Notes: generated from the letters alone by a model not told the origin. Shown: positions 34,669 through 46,983, numbered from the stretch's first letter. The stretch is DNA of 64,000 nucleotides from Phycomyces nitens (GCA_022702545.1 JAHRBC010000002.1:2728001-2792000); one strand, 5' to 3'. A program made the numbers and translations.

Positions 34669-35981
34669 ATGCTTCCACAAGTGCCCCATAATCTACTCTT
34701 TACAGACCGTCTACCGCAGCCCAGCAGTTATGCATCCACTCCCGTAAGGCGGGAGTACGACAATGCAAGAGCATTTGACTATGCAAATGCTTATTCTGCA
34801 CACATTACCAATGAATTTGCTATCCAAAGTACTCAATCGCCACCAACAATATCACATGCCAGTTATCAAGAAGACCATCCTTCATCTCCCTTTCCATCTG
34901 TCAATACAAGCCCATTTCATACTTTGGATCCAACCAGACACTATGAATCTGTTGAACCTGAAAGAAACCAGTCTGTTGATCCTTTGGCTGGGAGGTTAAA
35001 CATGCGCTATTCGTGCAGGACAAGCCCAATACCAGACTGTGATACATATGGTGTCGAGGCAACGTATTTGAGTGGTCAGTCCCAGCAACAACCGCAACAG
35101 CAACAGCAACGCCAACAGCAGCAGCAGACACAACAGCAATCGCAACAGTCGCAACAGTCACAGCAACAACAGCAAGCACAACAGCAGCAAACACAGCAGC
35201 AACAACAGCGTCAAAGGCAGCAGCAGCAAGCACAGCAGCAACAGCAACAGCAACAACAGCAACAGCAGCAGCAACACCACCAGCAGCATCACCAGCAGCA
35301 GCAGCAGCAGCAGCAATCTAAACGCCAGCAGCGTCCAAACCAACAGCCCCAACAGCATGAGAACAAAAAGATAAAGATCCAGTCGTCAGTACCGCTTGAA
35401 AGACCTTATGTAAGGACTATTATTATTCTTATGATTATTATGATTATTTTTGGAATTTGAAAATCTCATGCTATTGTGCTAGACGTGTGCTTTTCCTGAT
35501 TGCGGAAAGGCGTTTACGCAACACGGCAATCTAAAGGTAGGGATAAATGATGGGTGCAAGATCTTGATTCATTGTTGCTCTTATTAGACACATTCCAGAA
35601 AACACACGGGCGAACGACCTTATCAGGTACATAATTTTATTTGGATTTTTATTCTCATAATGTGTTAATTAATCCTGTGAATTGCACAGTGTGTGTTTGC
35701 AGGGTGTCAAAAAGCTTTCACTCAACTTGGGAATCTCAAGACACACGAAAAGATACACTGGACCGTTAAGCCTTATATATGCCAAATCGATGGGTGTGGA
35801 AAGGGGTTTACACAGCGTGGAAATCTAAAGGTAAATAAATATTCATATGGATAGCCGTATTGTAGATGTAAAGAGAGCGAAAAAAGAAAAAGAAAACAAA
35901 AAACAAGGGTTGCAGAGTGAGCCTAAAAACAAACCAATCTTCTAGACACATCAAGCCAAAGTACATCAACAACATGCCTAA
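34669..35981 (+). CDS. C2H2 zinc-finger transcription factor with long poly-Gln tract
   Basis: Five exons: 34669-35409, 35483-35536, 35588-35626, 35690-35830 and 35946-35981; 336 aa. ATG 34669 is the first in-frame ATG. The N-terminal half is disordered (Ser/Pro/Tyr-rich). Codons from about 35080 to 35320 give a Gln-rich tract of about 80 residues encoded by mixed CAG/CAA. Three C2H2 fingers lie at the C-terminus: [38 protein letters not shown] and [19 protein letters not shown]. The introns cut each finger at the same place, after GNLK, for fingers 1 and 3. Linkers ([16 protein letters not shown]) fit DNA-binding fingers. The target is unknown. Confidence 0.88.
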
Positions 35982-36269
35982 ATCACTTTTATATTTCTTT
36001 ATATTATCTTATGGTTATTTTTTTTCTTCAATTTCTTTTCTATACCCTATCTACACAACCCCACACTTCATTCCTTACGAAGCTTATTGCAACATCTGGG
36101 CTATGAAGCATTTCCCCGAAAGTCAAAATAGATTAGAAAGTATATGCCAATGCATATTAGATAAGAAGAGTGTGTGTTTAGGTGACGGTAGATAAGGATG
36201 TTATATTTGGGTTTATTCGTTTTGCTTATGCATATATTTTGGATATGTTCTCTGATTTTTTCTTTCTTT
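35982..36269. other. Convergent 3' region, no gene seen
   Basis: The 3' ends of the zinc-finger and proteasome genes face each other over 288 bp of AT-rich DNA. Confidence 0.5.
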
Positions 36270-37257
36270 CTACTGGGTTCCCTCAGTAGCAGAGGCATTG
36301 GCTCCCACATTCTGTTCCTTTAACAAAGCATCGATCTCGGCTGGTTTATAAAGCTCATATTTGACCTTGCCGTTCACCAACCGAATGGTGGCAAACTCCA
36401 CTAAGATATTATATTGCATGTTTAGTTTGCCTCTGTAACAAAATAAACAATTGTACTTACACTTCTCACTCGTCAGTGTTGTACTGTCCATAGTCTTGCT
36501 CAACACCTTGATGGCCAACGCCTTGGCCTCCTCCAATGACAGCTCCTCCTTATGATCCTGCTTCAGAATGCTCTGGGCAGTGGCATTGTTGGCTCCAATG
36601 CATGTTGCCTTCCACCCACCATAGTTACCAGAAGGATCAGAGTGATAGAGCTGGAAGCCGAAATGTTCATCGTATCCAGCAAAGATAAAAGACACGCCAA
36701 AGGGACGCAGACCACCATACTGAGTGTAGCCCTGTTTAAGATCACACAAGTTCTGTACCAACTGCTCCACAGGGATCTCTTCGTTGTAGCTAAACAGGTA
36801 TCTCTGTGCACTTGCTCGTGTCCAGTTGATGAGGATATTTGCGTCGGCTGTGAGTCCTGCAACACCACAAATAATATTACTATAGAGACAAAACCATATA
36901 AGTAATGATGAACAACAAGCCGAACTATCAAGGCATCTTGTGGATTACGCAACTCGTTTAGCTTGTAAATCTTCTCGGACGACGCAGTCTGTTCGAGCAA
37001 CTTTGAGGTGACCTTTTTTTCTGCTGCAATCACAATTCCGTCCTTGGCAAGAATTCCAAGAGCAATTCCGGCGTGAGAAATTGCCTCCATGGCATACTCG
37101 ACCTGGTAAAGACGACCTATCGGGCTATGGGTCAGGTACAGGCCAGAATATGCGTGGATTATTGGCTTTACAGCCTTCCCAGTAACGTATAAACGCGTCA
37201 TTGGGATTTACCTTCAGGAGAGAAGATTGTCGTTCTCGAATCGTATCTTCGGGACAT
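36270..37257 (-). CDS. PRE9: 20S proteasome alpha-type subunit (PSMA4/Pre9, alpha3)
   Basis: Four exons: 37257-37212, 37116-36954, 36879-36461 and 36400-36270; 252 aa. It starts [20 protein letters not shown], the alpha-subunit N-terminal signature, and continues [20 protein letters not shown] and [29 protein letters not shown] and [18 protein letters not shown] identify the PSMA4/alpha3 subtype. The subunit forms the outer heptameric ring and the gate of the core particle and has no catalytic threonine. The second intron uses a weak donor, GTTGCG (after GA at 36954). This junction is supported because it regenerates [18 protein letters not shown]. Confidence 0.95.
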
Positions 37258-38525
37258 TGTGTAGTAGGATGGTGTGCTATTGAAAAAGAGGTTCCAAAAA
37301 ATAAAATAAGGCCGTGATTACGTGCTTGTGGATACGCGCACGCTACAATTGTGGGTGACGTCGTACTCCATTTTTGGGAAAAGGAAGTTGCGCTGGGCGA
37401 AATGCATTGACAGATCCAAGGGATTGGGTTCACAGTAAGTATAATATTTACTCAATGTCTGTAAGAACATCTGAACAGGCTCTTGGAGTCCAACAATCAT
37501 ACCGAGAAAGTTGCCTTGAGGCCAGTAAGATTCACGAGGCAGAATGGCTGGTGGTGTGGTTTTAGTGTGAATATTGATGAGTATAAAGGTTTATGCAAAA
37601 AATGTGCCCGTAAAGCAGCCTTGAGGCTTGTTGATTTGATGGCAATTAATTACTAATGGCCATCTGCCTATTAGTAAAATGTGACAAGATGGCTTGAGTA
37701 GGTTATATTGCCAATGGCACCAGCAATTGGCTTTATGACAGCAGATTAAGTATATCCCACACGATGGACTGTGCTGTATGTAGCGTGCAGATCCATTCAA
37801 ACCCCCCTTTGAATATAGATGTGGGGCCATGTAGCTGAATCAAGATAACAAGGCTTCATATTTTATTTATTGTCGATCCTGTGGGTCGTTATTCTTTTAA
37901 AATTGACCACCAAAGTCACCAAAGTATCTGCTTCTGCATTCAAAGCCGAGTTGCAGCAAGGACAAGATACTACTTTGTAGGTTAGATTGTCTTTGTAAAA
38001 ATGCTTTTTAGACCTAAAAAGACGGCTTGAACCATAAAGACATGAGATGGGAAAATCAAGCAGAACAAATATAAATATTTGGATACATGGAATTTTCTGA
38101 TTAGACTACCAGAGGATCAAGCATCATTTTATGCCATTTTTTAAATGATTGCATATCATAAACTGATCTTATTACTTGATCATTAACCGACAGTATATAC
38201 AAAAGGGTATTTCTTAATTGGAATATCATGGGGAATCTAGTCAGTTGTCGAGACCCAGAGGCATAATAATGTCTTGATGTCTAATGTAGCATCTGGAATC
38301 TTTCCATTTGGAATATCCTCTTGATATATTCCGCAGATGTTCATAGAACAGATCGACTGTCAGCAAAAAAAAAACATTATAGACAATTAATAAGCAACCC
38401 TGGTAATATATTGTATTCAAGGAGACATGTTTATATAAAGCAATTTCTAATCAAAGCCAAGACTTTATATTATTCATAAGAAATTTGATATTTTATGGAG
38501 CATGTTTTTTTTTGAGGGACAAGGA
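37258..38525. other. Intergenic, no gene seen
   Basis: The 140 bp next to the proteasome start contain a CRE-like GTGACGTCGT (about 37351-37360). The rest is AT-rich with small, unconvincing frames. Confidence 0.45.
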
Positions 38526-40461
38526 TCAATATGAATTTGGGGAAGAAAGACAGGCACCAGCACCTGTCTCTAGGGTATTACCAGCCGGTCTATAGACCCT
38601 TAGGCGCACAAATGGTGTCTGCCACAGATCTATGCCAGCAGAGAACTGAGACAATGCCTGATCGTCAATAGTCACTTCCTTGTTGGGCTTTTTTTGATCA
38701 ACCAAAGAAACTCTGGTTGAAAAGTCCCAGTCTAATAATAAAGAGATTATGGTCCATTGGATCATGAAGATTAAGAGGTTACCAGAGTGTTTTTAATATA
38801 TATATATATTGCTGATTACCTAGAAGAGATCCCGAATTTTCCTGTTGAGTTCCTGCCATTGCGTGAACAGGATCTATATTGGTCTTTGGGCTTTTCCACA
38901 AACCAGTATTGTCCATATCAGGCCGTCTAGCTAGATACCGAGCCAAGAATTGAGGTCCTTGAGCCTTTTTCAAAAAAGGATGAGACAGGGCATCTTGAAT
39001 AGATATACGTTCAAAGGGATCTTTGATCAAACAACGGCTGATAAAGTCTTGAAATATTATGCTGCTCTGGTATTTGCATCCACTGGTTTCGAGGGTTGGA
39101 GAGGGCTCGTTTATAATAGAAGAAAAGATCTATACAACAATTAGTACATAATATATATATATCAAGTTACCTTGAGTGGATCAAGGTGCCAACCGGAAGG
39201 ACGACCGGAAGCAAGTTCAATAGCTGTCATTCCAAGAGACCATAAATCAACCTTTGTATCGTAGGCCTGGTTCAAAAGAATTTCTGGTGCCATCCAGCAA
39301 GGTGTTCCAACAAATGACCTTCGAGAAGCCTTTTTGGTTTCTGTAGCCAGTAGAGAGGCCGATTGCTCTTGAGAGATGGATTTAAAAGAAATTGTATCAG
39401 AGCAGGGGGATATCTGAAGGTCTGGTATTGAAGCCAGGTCCTGCTGGTTCCCAAGCAAAGGTGTAAATGGAGATCTTAATTGGAGGCTGTCAATAGCTCT
39501 GCAGGGAGTCTGCAAGAAGCTCTCGGATTCTGATGATGCTCTATCTAGATCTAGCAATGGGTCAGGGTTGACAAGACTATCACTGACACCAAAGTCGGCC
39601 AGTTTGACAATTCCAGTTGTGTGATCTATCAATAGATTTGCAGACTTGAGGTCTCGATGGACTAGTCCATTGCTGTGAAGATATTCGAGACCAAGAGCAG
39701 CTTGGTGAATTATACTAATTGTGCTGTCAATACATGGCTTGTCAGACATATTTGACTTACCATCCAACAATCGTCTCTTCTAGACCATAATGGCTGTTGC
39801 GAGCCAATAGACTATGACATGAGCCTGCAAACAAATGTTTAATAAAAAGGGATAATTGGCTATAGACTGAATATGGCAACTAGTACTCAGATAACTGGAC
39901 TTTTGTTGTATATTATTTTTATCCCGTCCCCTTACCAGCCGACATTATGGGCATCACGATATGTAATATAGAGCAGGATACAAAGCTCTGGTGGACTGGA
40001 AGTATGTGAGGGTGACGGCAGAGAGTCATTATTTGAATCTCTTTGCGCAGCCTCTCCAACCGAGAGGGCTCACCATCCTCCAGCCGGTCAAATGATTCGA
40101 GAAGGATTGTCTTGACGGCAACAAGAGAACCTGTCGGCAAATGCACGGCAGCGTACACCTTTGCCGTTGCACCCGAGCCAATTTTTCTAACTAGATCATA
40201 GTCTGTAGACAGAGTCGAGTAATTAAAAGATTTGTCAAGTGGACGCTGCTGCCCTGGCCAGATTGAGGCCGTCAATCGACTGACTTTGTCTGACAAAGAT
40301 CTATGACGAGACAAGGGTTTGATTTCTGCTGTAGGAGGAGTCGCATCTGTGGAAGCCCTCTTGTGGCGTCTGTGGCGCATGGCTGAAGACAACATGCGAT
40401 TGATTGATGTCTGGCGCCTTGGCAAAGCTGGTTCAGAGTCTTGCCTCGATAGAGTACTCAT
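38526..40461 (-). CDS. STE20-family protein kinase, FRAY/OSR1/SPAK-like, with activation-loop insert
   Basis: Five exons: 40461-39936, 39824-39761, 39723-39171, 39129-38820 and 38731-38526; 552 aa. The N-terminus is basic and Ser-rich. The kinase part shows KIGSGATAKVYAAVHLPTG, the AVKTI lysine, the FRAY-type MSAGSCHSLLARNSHYGLEE, HRDLKSANLLI, DFGVSDSL and GTPCWMAPEILL. A C-terminal region (VSLVDQKKPNKEVTIDD) may correspond to the PF1 extension. OSR1-like kinases sense osmotic stress and regulate ion transport in animals; fungal roles are less clear. About 90 residues, Ser-rich, are inserted between DFG and GTPCWMAPE, which is far longer than usual. Exon 2 is short (64 nt). Confidence 0.87.
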
Positions 40462-41047
40462 AATTGAAGAAGAAGAAGGAGGAGGAGGAAGGGAAGAAGG
40501 GCTTTGGGATTAGAAATCAACTCGACGTTTCTTTTTTATTGTTAATGTTATTATTATTAATAATATTTATATATTTTAATTTGCTGACAGAAAAAAATAG
40601 AATACAATGCATCATACTAGGCCCAAGCTTTGGCAGAAATAGAACCCATGAATATTACAGGCCGTTTGGTGGTTTAGACTTTGGCTGGTAAAATAGCATG
40701 CTCGTCATGCTATTTATGAAACATATTTTGCTGCTTTCTTTTTAAAAGGGGAAACACTTAATGATGGGGGTGCCAAGAACAGGATAAGGAGATACATAAG
40801 TATATATATATATAACTCAGAATGTTGACCACTGCCAGCCATCTAAAGTAGAAGGTGGCATTGGGTCAAATTTGTCTAAAACAAATTGCCAGCCAGATCA
40901 ATGGGGAGTCTAGAAAGGCCAACGATAAAGACGCGGAATTCTTACCTAACGATGATGTCTTGCTTATAATGACCGATACTGGGGTTGCCAATACGATGTC
41001 TATAGCAGACAAGAACCTGTTTAGAGCAAACGACATTGAACAATCTT
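40462..41047. other. Spacer between kinase and FYVE gene, no gene seen
   Basis: (GGA/GAA)n purine-rich DNA upstream of the kinase start, then AT-rich DNA. Open frames here are not protein-like. Confidence 0.45.
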
Positions 41048-41629
41048 CTAATAACCTTGCTTACCATCCCGTCCAATTTCCATTATGCCTTCCATTGCTT
41101 GCGGTTCAAGTGTCATGATGCTACGATGCTTATCTCGTGTAATAGGTGCACTTGGTCCATCCACACACCTCCTTTTGGTTCTGAGCATTTCATAGAGATA
41201 GTAGAGTGCACATTTATCACACCCACGGCATAAAATTCCTTTGGTGTTAAACAAAGCATTTCGGTCCAGCCGAATTGATTCTGAACAGTGAACATCACAA
41301 AAGATCCCTCCACAGTAGCGACAATGGTGTCTGTTTACAAGAGCACCAAAAATATTAGAGCAACCCCTTTGGCTACAGAACATAGTACTCGAATTAGGCT
41401 ATTTTGTTACCATTATTAATAATAAACATCAGGTCTATGCCGCCATCAAATATCCATATACCTTCCAATGATCTCTTGAAGGACCTGTGATATTCTGTGA
41501 ATCTTGAGTGATTAGGGATTTTTCGGTGATAAAGGACTCCCTTGTGGATGGTTCTGGGGGTTTGGAATCTGGTTTTGCTAGAGTCAGCTGCTTTGGTCGT
41601 TTGTGCTTCAACAGACTGTAGATATCCAT
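41048..41629 (-). CDS. Small FYVE-type zinc-finger protein
   Basis: Two exons, 41629-41462 and 41398-41048; 172 aa from ATG 41629. The N-terminal 50 residues are polar (MDIYSLLKHKRPKQ). The finger begins at HWKPNSSTMFCSQRGCSNIF and includes the FYVE-type core RHHCRYCGGIFCDVHCS. A final Cys pair, CRGCDKC, completes the ligand set. FYVE domains bind phosphatidylinositol 3-phosphate on endosomes; the RHHCR core is intact here, though the first Cys pair is CX4C instead of CX2C. The frame stays open upstream (ALFDKTP before the ATG), so an additional 5' exon is possible. Confidence 0.72.
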
Positions 41630-42455
41630 TGGAGTCTTATCGAAAAGAGCTGCTGTTTTCTTTATTTTATTTTTACAAGTTTAATAAATACCCTGTCAAG
41701 AATCCATTTGGACTGCCACATCGGTAATTATAAACAAAATCAAAAAGGTTTTAATGGTGAATCTGGCCAACCTTGGACATCTTGGTCTCATTAGATAATA
41801 CTTTTGGGGGGTTTATCTAGCATGTCTGTAAAATACAAGGCTTTAAAGTCTAGCAAAACCAAAAAAAAAACTCAATATTTAGAAATCTGAAATATTGACT
41901 AATGTCGATATTAAAGTGTGCTTATCCAATTTCTGGAATTTTTGTGGTGTATTTAAACGAGTGACCAACAAAAATCATCGACGGTAATATTCTAATACTA
42001 GCACTGTCTTTAACCAATCGATGCTCTTGGGTAGCATTCCATTTATCCAAGATTTAATAAAACCAATGTCTTTGGAGCCTTTAAATAAACCCGATTGCTG
42101 TATAAAACTTCATTCCAGAGTGCTTGGATCTAGGATAGATAATCAAAATAAATTATCCATATAGATACCTAGCAGGTTTAGTTTCTTTGGATCCCAAATA
42201 CATTTGCCATGTCTATGTTTGCATAATCCTTAAAGGCTGATGTGGACACACCAAACAGTGCTCTAAAACACCCATAACCTCTGTTGATTATTTCTATTAG
42301 AATACTAGACAATAAATAATTATATTTATATATATATACTCATGGTTCATGGTCATTAAAATATGCTTTGAGCTTGATCAAGGTAAATCTACCTGAATAA
42401 CAATTTGGTTTAAGCCTTATTTCCGATAATTATATTTATACAATGTAGAAAGAAA
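41630..42455. other. Intergenic, no gene seen
   Basis: AT-rich, with no convincing frame. The first 100 bp could hold an upstream exon of the FYVE gene, but the best candidate would need an intron of only 32 nt. Confidence 0.45.
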
Positions 42456-44375
42456 CTATTTCTTGGCATGCTTGACGAGATAGGTTAAAAGATCAACCTT
42501 TGTAACAACGTGCTTGACTCTCGATCCGTTGGGAGACTTCTCAGTAACAATGGCGCTGGAGTTCTTCTCAAAGAAGCGGGTCAGTTTATCCAGGGGGGTG
42601 TCGACGGTGATTTCGTCGAACTTGCTGGTACCGAGGTTGAACCGGAACATGACCTCTGAAACAGGAGTAGAGGGTTTAGCGCGACCACTGGCCATGCGAG
42701 AGAGGATGTTGCCCATGGTGACAAGACCCTGGAGACGGCGGTGAGGACCGGCAGCAACAGGCAACTGATCGAAAGCATTCTTGTGCATAATCTCAATAGC
42801 TTCCTCACAAGTGGTCTGCAATAATTGCAATCTATCAGTATCATATGCTTCCGGCAATCATTCTAGGCTTACCTGGCCATCGACGGTAACAGCCTCGCTC
42901 AAGTTAAGGCTGCTGACCTTGGCACCACCATATTCCTCCTCTGCCTTCTTCTCGAAGCTCTGAGCCTCGAACTTCTCATCGGTGAAGCCACGCTCTCTCA
43001 TCCAGTCATCGTTCAAGAATTTGGTCATGTAGTTACGGACTGAATCGGGCAAGATGACAACACAACGCTGGCCTTCCTTGAGCTGCTTGGCAGCCTGGAC
43101 AGCAGCATACATGGCAGTACCAGAAGAACCACCACAAAGGATACCCTCATCACGGATAAGACGTCTGGACATCAAGAAGGAAGGCTTGTCTTCAGACTTG
43201 ACCCATTCATCAACCAACGAACGCTTGAGGACATCAGGGATGAAATCGTATCCAATACCCTCGACTTGGTAAGAGCCACCCTCAACATTAAGAGATTCAG
43301 GAACGGCCAAGATGGAGCCAACGGGGTCAACACCAATAATCTAAAGACCAATCTCTGTTCAATACCACCACCATAACACATCTTGTAATTATTGTTGTGT
43401 GACTAGCAAAATGTTTACCTTGATGTTGGGGCATTTTTCCTTGAGCTTCTTGGCAATACCAGTGATAGTTCCACCGGTACCAGCACCAGCAACAAGCATA
43501 TCAATCTTGCCATCACAAGACTCGAGGATCTCCTCTGCAGTGGTATCATAGTGAGCAACAGGGTTATAGGGGTTGTTGTACTGATCAAGAATGACAGCAT
43601 GAGGAATTTCATCTCTCAACTTCTTGGCAACACCAATGTGAGATTCAGGAGCATCCCAGGCAGCTACAAAAGTAATTGATGATTGCTTAGTTTTTGATAT
43701 ATTATCCGGTGCGATTCTAAAAAAGTTTTATTGTTTTACCTTCGGTGGGGGTACGAATAATCTCAGCACCCAGGGCCTTGAGGACGTCAACCTTTTCCTG
43801 AGACATCTTCTCGGGCAAGGTGATGATGACACGGTAGCCCTTGACGGCAGCAGCCAGAGCAAGTCCAATACCTATATTACAAGTCAGGATGTATTCTTTC
43901 AGAGGCTTGGTCCTTGTTTATTTTTCACACGCGCAAAAATATTTACCAGTGTTGCCAGAGGTGGGCTCAATAATTGTGCTCACACCAGGGGTAATCCAGC
44001 CAGACTTTTCAGCTTCTTCAATCATACGCTTGGCAATACGATCCTTGACAGAGCCACCGGCGTTGAAGTACTCGCACTTGGCAACTATCGCAATCGTATT
44101 GATTAGCTTAATATTCTCTTGCTTTTTCCATTGTTTTATATATATATATATATTATTCGCAAAAACCTCACTTACGCAATTCACACTTGAGACCCTCATC
44201 CTTTGCAATCTTGTTGATGCGGACAAGAGGAGTGCGACCAATGTTATCCAAGATAGTATCACAGATCTTGGGAGCAGGACCACTGGACATGCAGTTAGTA
44301 CCATTATCAATTGCTAAAAAATGATTCTTACAGCTTAATGTGGTTGTGCATGTCGTAGCTGATCTCGGATGCCAT
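42456..44375 (-). CDS. CYS4: Cystathionine beta-synthase
   Basis: Seven exons: 44375-44332, 44282-44176, 44084-43947, 43871-43740, 43663-43419, 43340-42873 and 42815-42456; 497 aa. The enzyme condenses serine with homocysteine (PLP-dependent) in the transsulfuration pathway. The PLP lysine is in [10 protein letters not shown] (residue 64), the phosphate loop is [15 protein letters not shown], and the substrate loop is [13 protein letters not shown]. The C-terminal 130 residues form a Bateman (CBS-pair) module, starting [20 protein letters not shown]. There is no N-terminal haem-binding Cys/His extension as in animals, which agrees with the yeast enzyme. Confidence 0.96.
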
Positions 44376-45276
44376 GTTGGTTATACAAAGGTAAGAAGGC
44401 GTGAGAAAATAAATAAATAAAAAAAAGAGAAACGAATTTTATGAGAAAAAATAAATTATTTGATCCCCGATTAGAGTTGTGCTAAAGGTTCTTCTTCACT
44501 ATACTGGCTCTATTTTTAAAAAAGGAAGGTGTAAAGCTATTTATTAATTTAGTAATATAATTGATTATTATAGCAACTATAAGCCCAACTTTAGTAGAAA
44601 GTATTTCTAAATAAAACCTAAAATGACCAGGACCCTAGAAAATGTTACAACATTACAAAGTCAGTAGTAATACAAAAACGCATTTCATCCAATAATATGA
44701 ATCGTATTTCCAAAATAAAATTGCTAAACTAACATGTTACACTGCTCATTTTCACAGCCTTTATTATTATTCATTTATTCAACAGTAATCTATATCAAAG
44801 TAAATTTTGACAGCTATAAACCCCATATTTATTACTTTAAGAACAAAAATATGAAGTTTTAAGATGTATTCAATCATGTTATTGACAGACATTCCAAGTA
44901 TTAGAAATATAATTTTACTTAAAAAAAGGATTTTAGTATCATAATTACTTGATTTATTACTAAATTAATGAATAGGTTGGCACTTGCCTTTATATATATA
45001 TATAAATAAAATAGAGCCAGGATAGTGAAGAAGACCTCTAGTTAAACCAAATTTATTTTTGATAAAAAAAAGTGAACAAAACCAAGGCAGAAATGGCGTA
45101 ATTTATGAATTACACCAGACTCTATAAAAGTTAAACATGCCCTGCCCTATGAGCATCTTGATCGATTACTAATATTCTGTGCAAGGTCAAAAGAACATAA
45201 GAATACTTTATATATTGACATTTGTGTATAGAAAAAAATAAAGGTAGCGAGTATTTGTATTTGTATTAAGATTATT
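44376..45276. other. Intergenic, mostly a MITE-like element
   Basis: AT-rich DNA between CBS (5' end) and SAM50 (3' end). Most of it is the inverted-repeat element at 44483-45040. Confidence 0.6.
44483..45040. mobile_element. MITE-like element with about 35-bp terminal inverted repeats
   Basis: The left end reads AAGGTTCTTCTTCACTATAC followed by TGGCTCTATTTT. The right end, read inward, is GAGGTCTTCTTCACTATCC followed by TGGCTCTATTTT. The copies differ by three substitutions and one indel. TA lies at both edges (44483-44484 and 45039-45040), consistent with a TA target site. The 558-bp interior is AT-rich and non-coding. Confidence 0.7.
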
Positions 45277-46983
45277 CTACAAAAAGTTAACACCAAGTCC
45301 AAACTGGAGACCAGGTACAGGTAAATCAGTTGCAGTGAACTTGAGGGGCACACAAAAGTTGACCTCTACTCTAGCTACATCATGGTGGAAGATCAAACCG
45401 AAGCCTGCTGCTGTTCGAGGTTCCTTTACAAGTTCTTGAACAGTGTCGGCCAAGGGAATGCCTTTGTAAGAACATGTCAGTCTCTACATTTAGCTCAATC
45501 ACTTGCAACTTACTCTTGTTCCATTGAATTATGCTTCCAGCATTTGCAAACACATGTCCCTTGACTGGCAATTGAGACAGTCCGGGAAGAGATCCAACAA
45601 GGCTAAGTCCAGCAGCCCAGAATAGGTTGCCACCCAAGGCATCGTCTAATCAATAGCATAAACACTCGGTTTTCCAGCCGTCCTATTCACAATACAAAAT
45701 AAAACTTACTGCCATCTCTGGGACCAATACCACCAGCCTTGAAGCCTCTGACAGACAATGGTCCTCCAAGGTAGAATCGGTCAGATACATTGACACTGTA
45801 ATCATCGTCCACGGTAGCGAGCAAACCAGCCTTTAGACCAGTACTCAAAATCAAACGACCATTCTCTCTAGGCTGGAATTCCTGACCCACCAGGCTCTTG
45901 TGATACTGGGCAGACATTTCTTGCTTCACATAGTGAACCTCACCCTGAGTGCCGGTGCCAGCAACCTCCTGGAACATGCCAACATAATGACCAGTGGTGG
46001 GCAAGCTAACACTATCACGGGTATCACGGACAAAAGAGTGGGATACAAATGTCTTTTGGTTCTTGCTCGAATGAGCACGAACACTGGTCTTTGATAAGTA
46101 CTCACGCTGTTTCTCCAATTAATAAAAACTTACGTTCCAGAAGCCTTTGGTTGAGCAGTGATATCTCTGTCAGACATTCCAATTGTAATTTGATGGTTTC
46201 CATAGTTTGAAACACCCTATACCAAAGTCAATACACAAACTTGGTCTTCTATTGACCTACCTTGAATCTAACACCAGCAGTCTTTTCATTTTCATCGTAG
46301 AGATTGATAAAAGAGTAATCCTTGATCGATCCGCTCACAAAAGCCTCAAGCTTAGAGTAAGGCGAGGCATTGAGGGGAGTGCTGATGGAAGCCTACATTC
46401 CTGGTCAGATCTAATCCCATTCCACACCATGTTTATGCCCAATAGTTTACCTCGACCTTGGCCTTGGTGCGCTGACCAAAAGTAAAGCTCAGGTTGGCAC
46501 TTTCAGCACCACCAAATATGTTGCGCACAGCCACTGATCCACCCTAATATACACACCCAGATCTTAATAAAAGGTCATTATCTCGCCAATACAACACACT
46601 TTACCGTGTAGGCTTCATAATCTCCCACAGCGAGCGAAGTCTTGTACAGTCCCTTGGGCTTTTCTTTCAGATCAATCATAACATCCACGGTATCAGAAAC
46701 GGTGGGGTTTGTGTTTAAATAGATCTTGATTTCGTCAAATATATCGAGCTTATCGAGCTTGCTTGCAACCTGTTGTACATTCTTGAGAACTTCTGCAGTG
46801 CTGCCGGCCTTGAAGAGCCCGGAAGTGACGCTGTTGAGGAATGACGAACGTGTAGCTGAGACGCCAAGGATCCGGAGAGCATTGACATGAAGAGGTGCTT
46901 CGGGATTAAGGGTCTGATGAAGAAGTATAAGGACGCGTTGGGATTCATTCTAGAGATAAATGCTTTACCGTTGTAGTAGCCAT
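45277..46983 (-). CDS. SAM50: SAM50/Omp85 mitochondrial outer-membrane beta-barrel assembly protein
   Basis: Eight exons: 46983-46969 (15 nt), 46913-46605, 46543-46451, 46392-46261, 46216-46134, 46083-45710, 45645-45514 and 45461-45277; 440 aa. The N-terminal third contains one POTRA domain (HVNALRILGVSATRSSFLNS to TVDVMIDLKEKP). The rest is a 16-strand-type barrel with the Omp85 signature SDRFYLGGPLSVRGFKAGGI (L6 loop RGF). It ends with a beta-signal, GLQFGLGVNFL. SAM50 is the core of the sorting and assembly machinery that inserts barrels such as Tom40 and porin. The acceptor of exon 6 (CCAG, 46085-46084) was chosen over nearer AGs because it alone restores SGTVRAHSS in frame. Confidence 0.94.

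Noticed and set aside
35158..35358. Leu-rich minus-strand frame, and Ala/Val-rich and Ser/Asn-rich frames, over the poly-Gln tract
   Set aside because: Shadows of the CAG/CAA repeat in other frames.
41698..41729. A 32-nt intron that would add a 5' exon to the FYVE gene
   Set aside because: Too short for spliceosomal introns in this window (the shortest supported is about 48 nt). Kept only as a note on the uncertain start.
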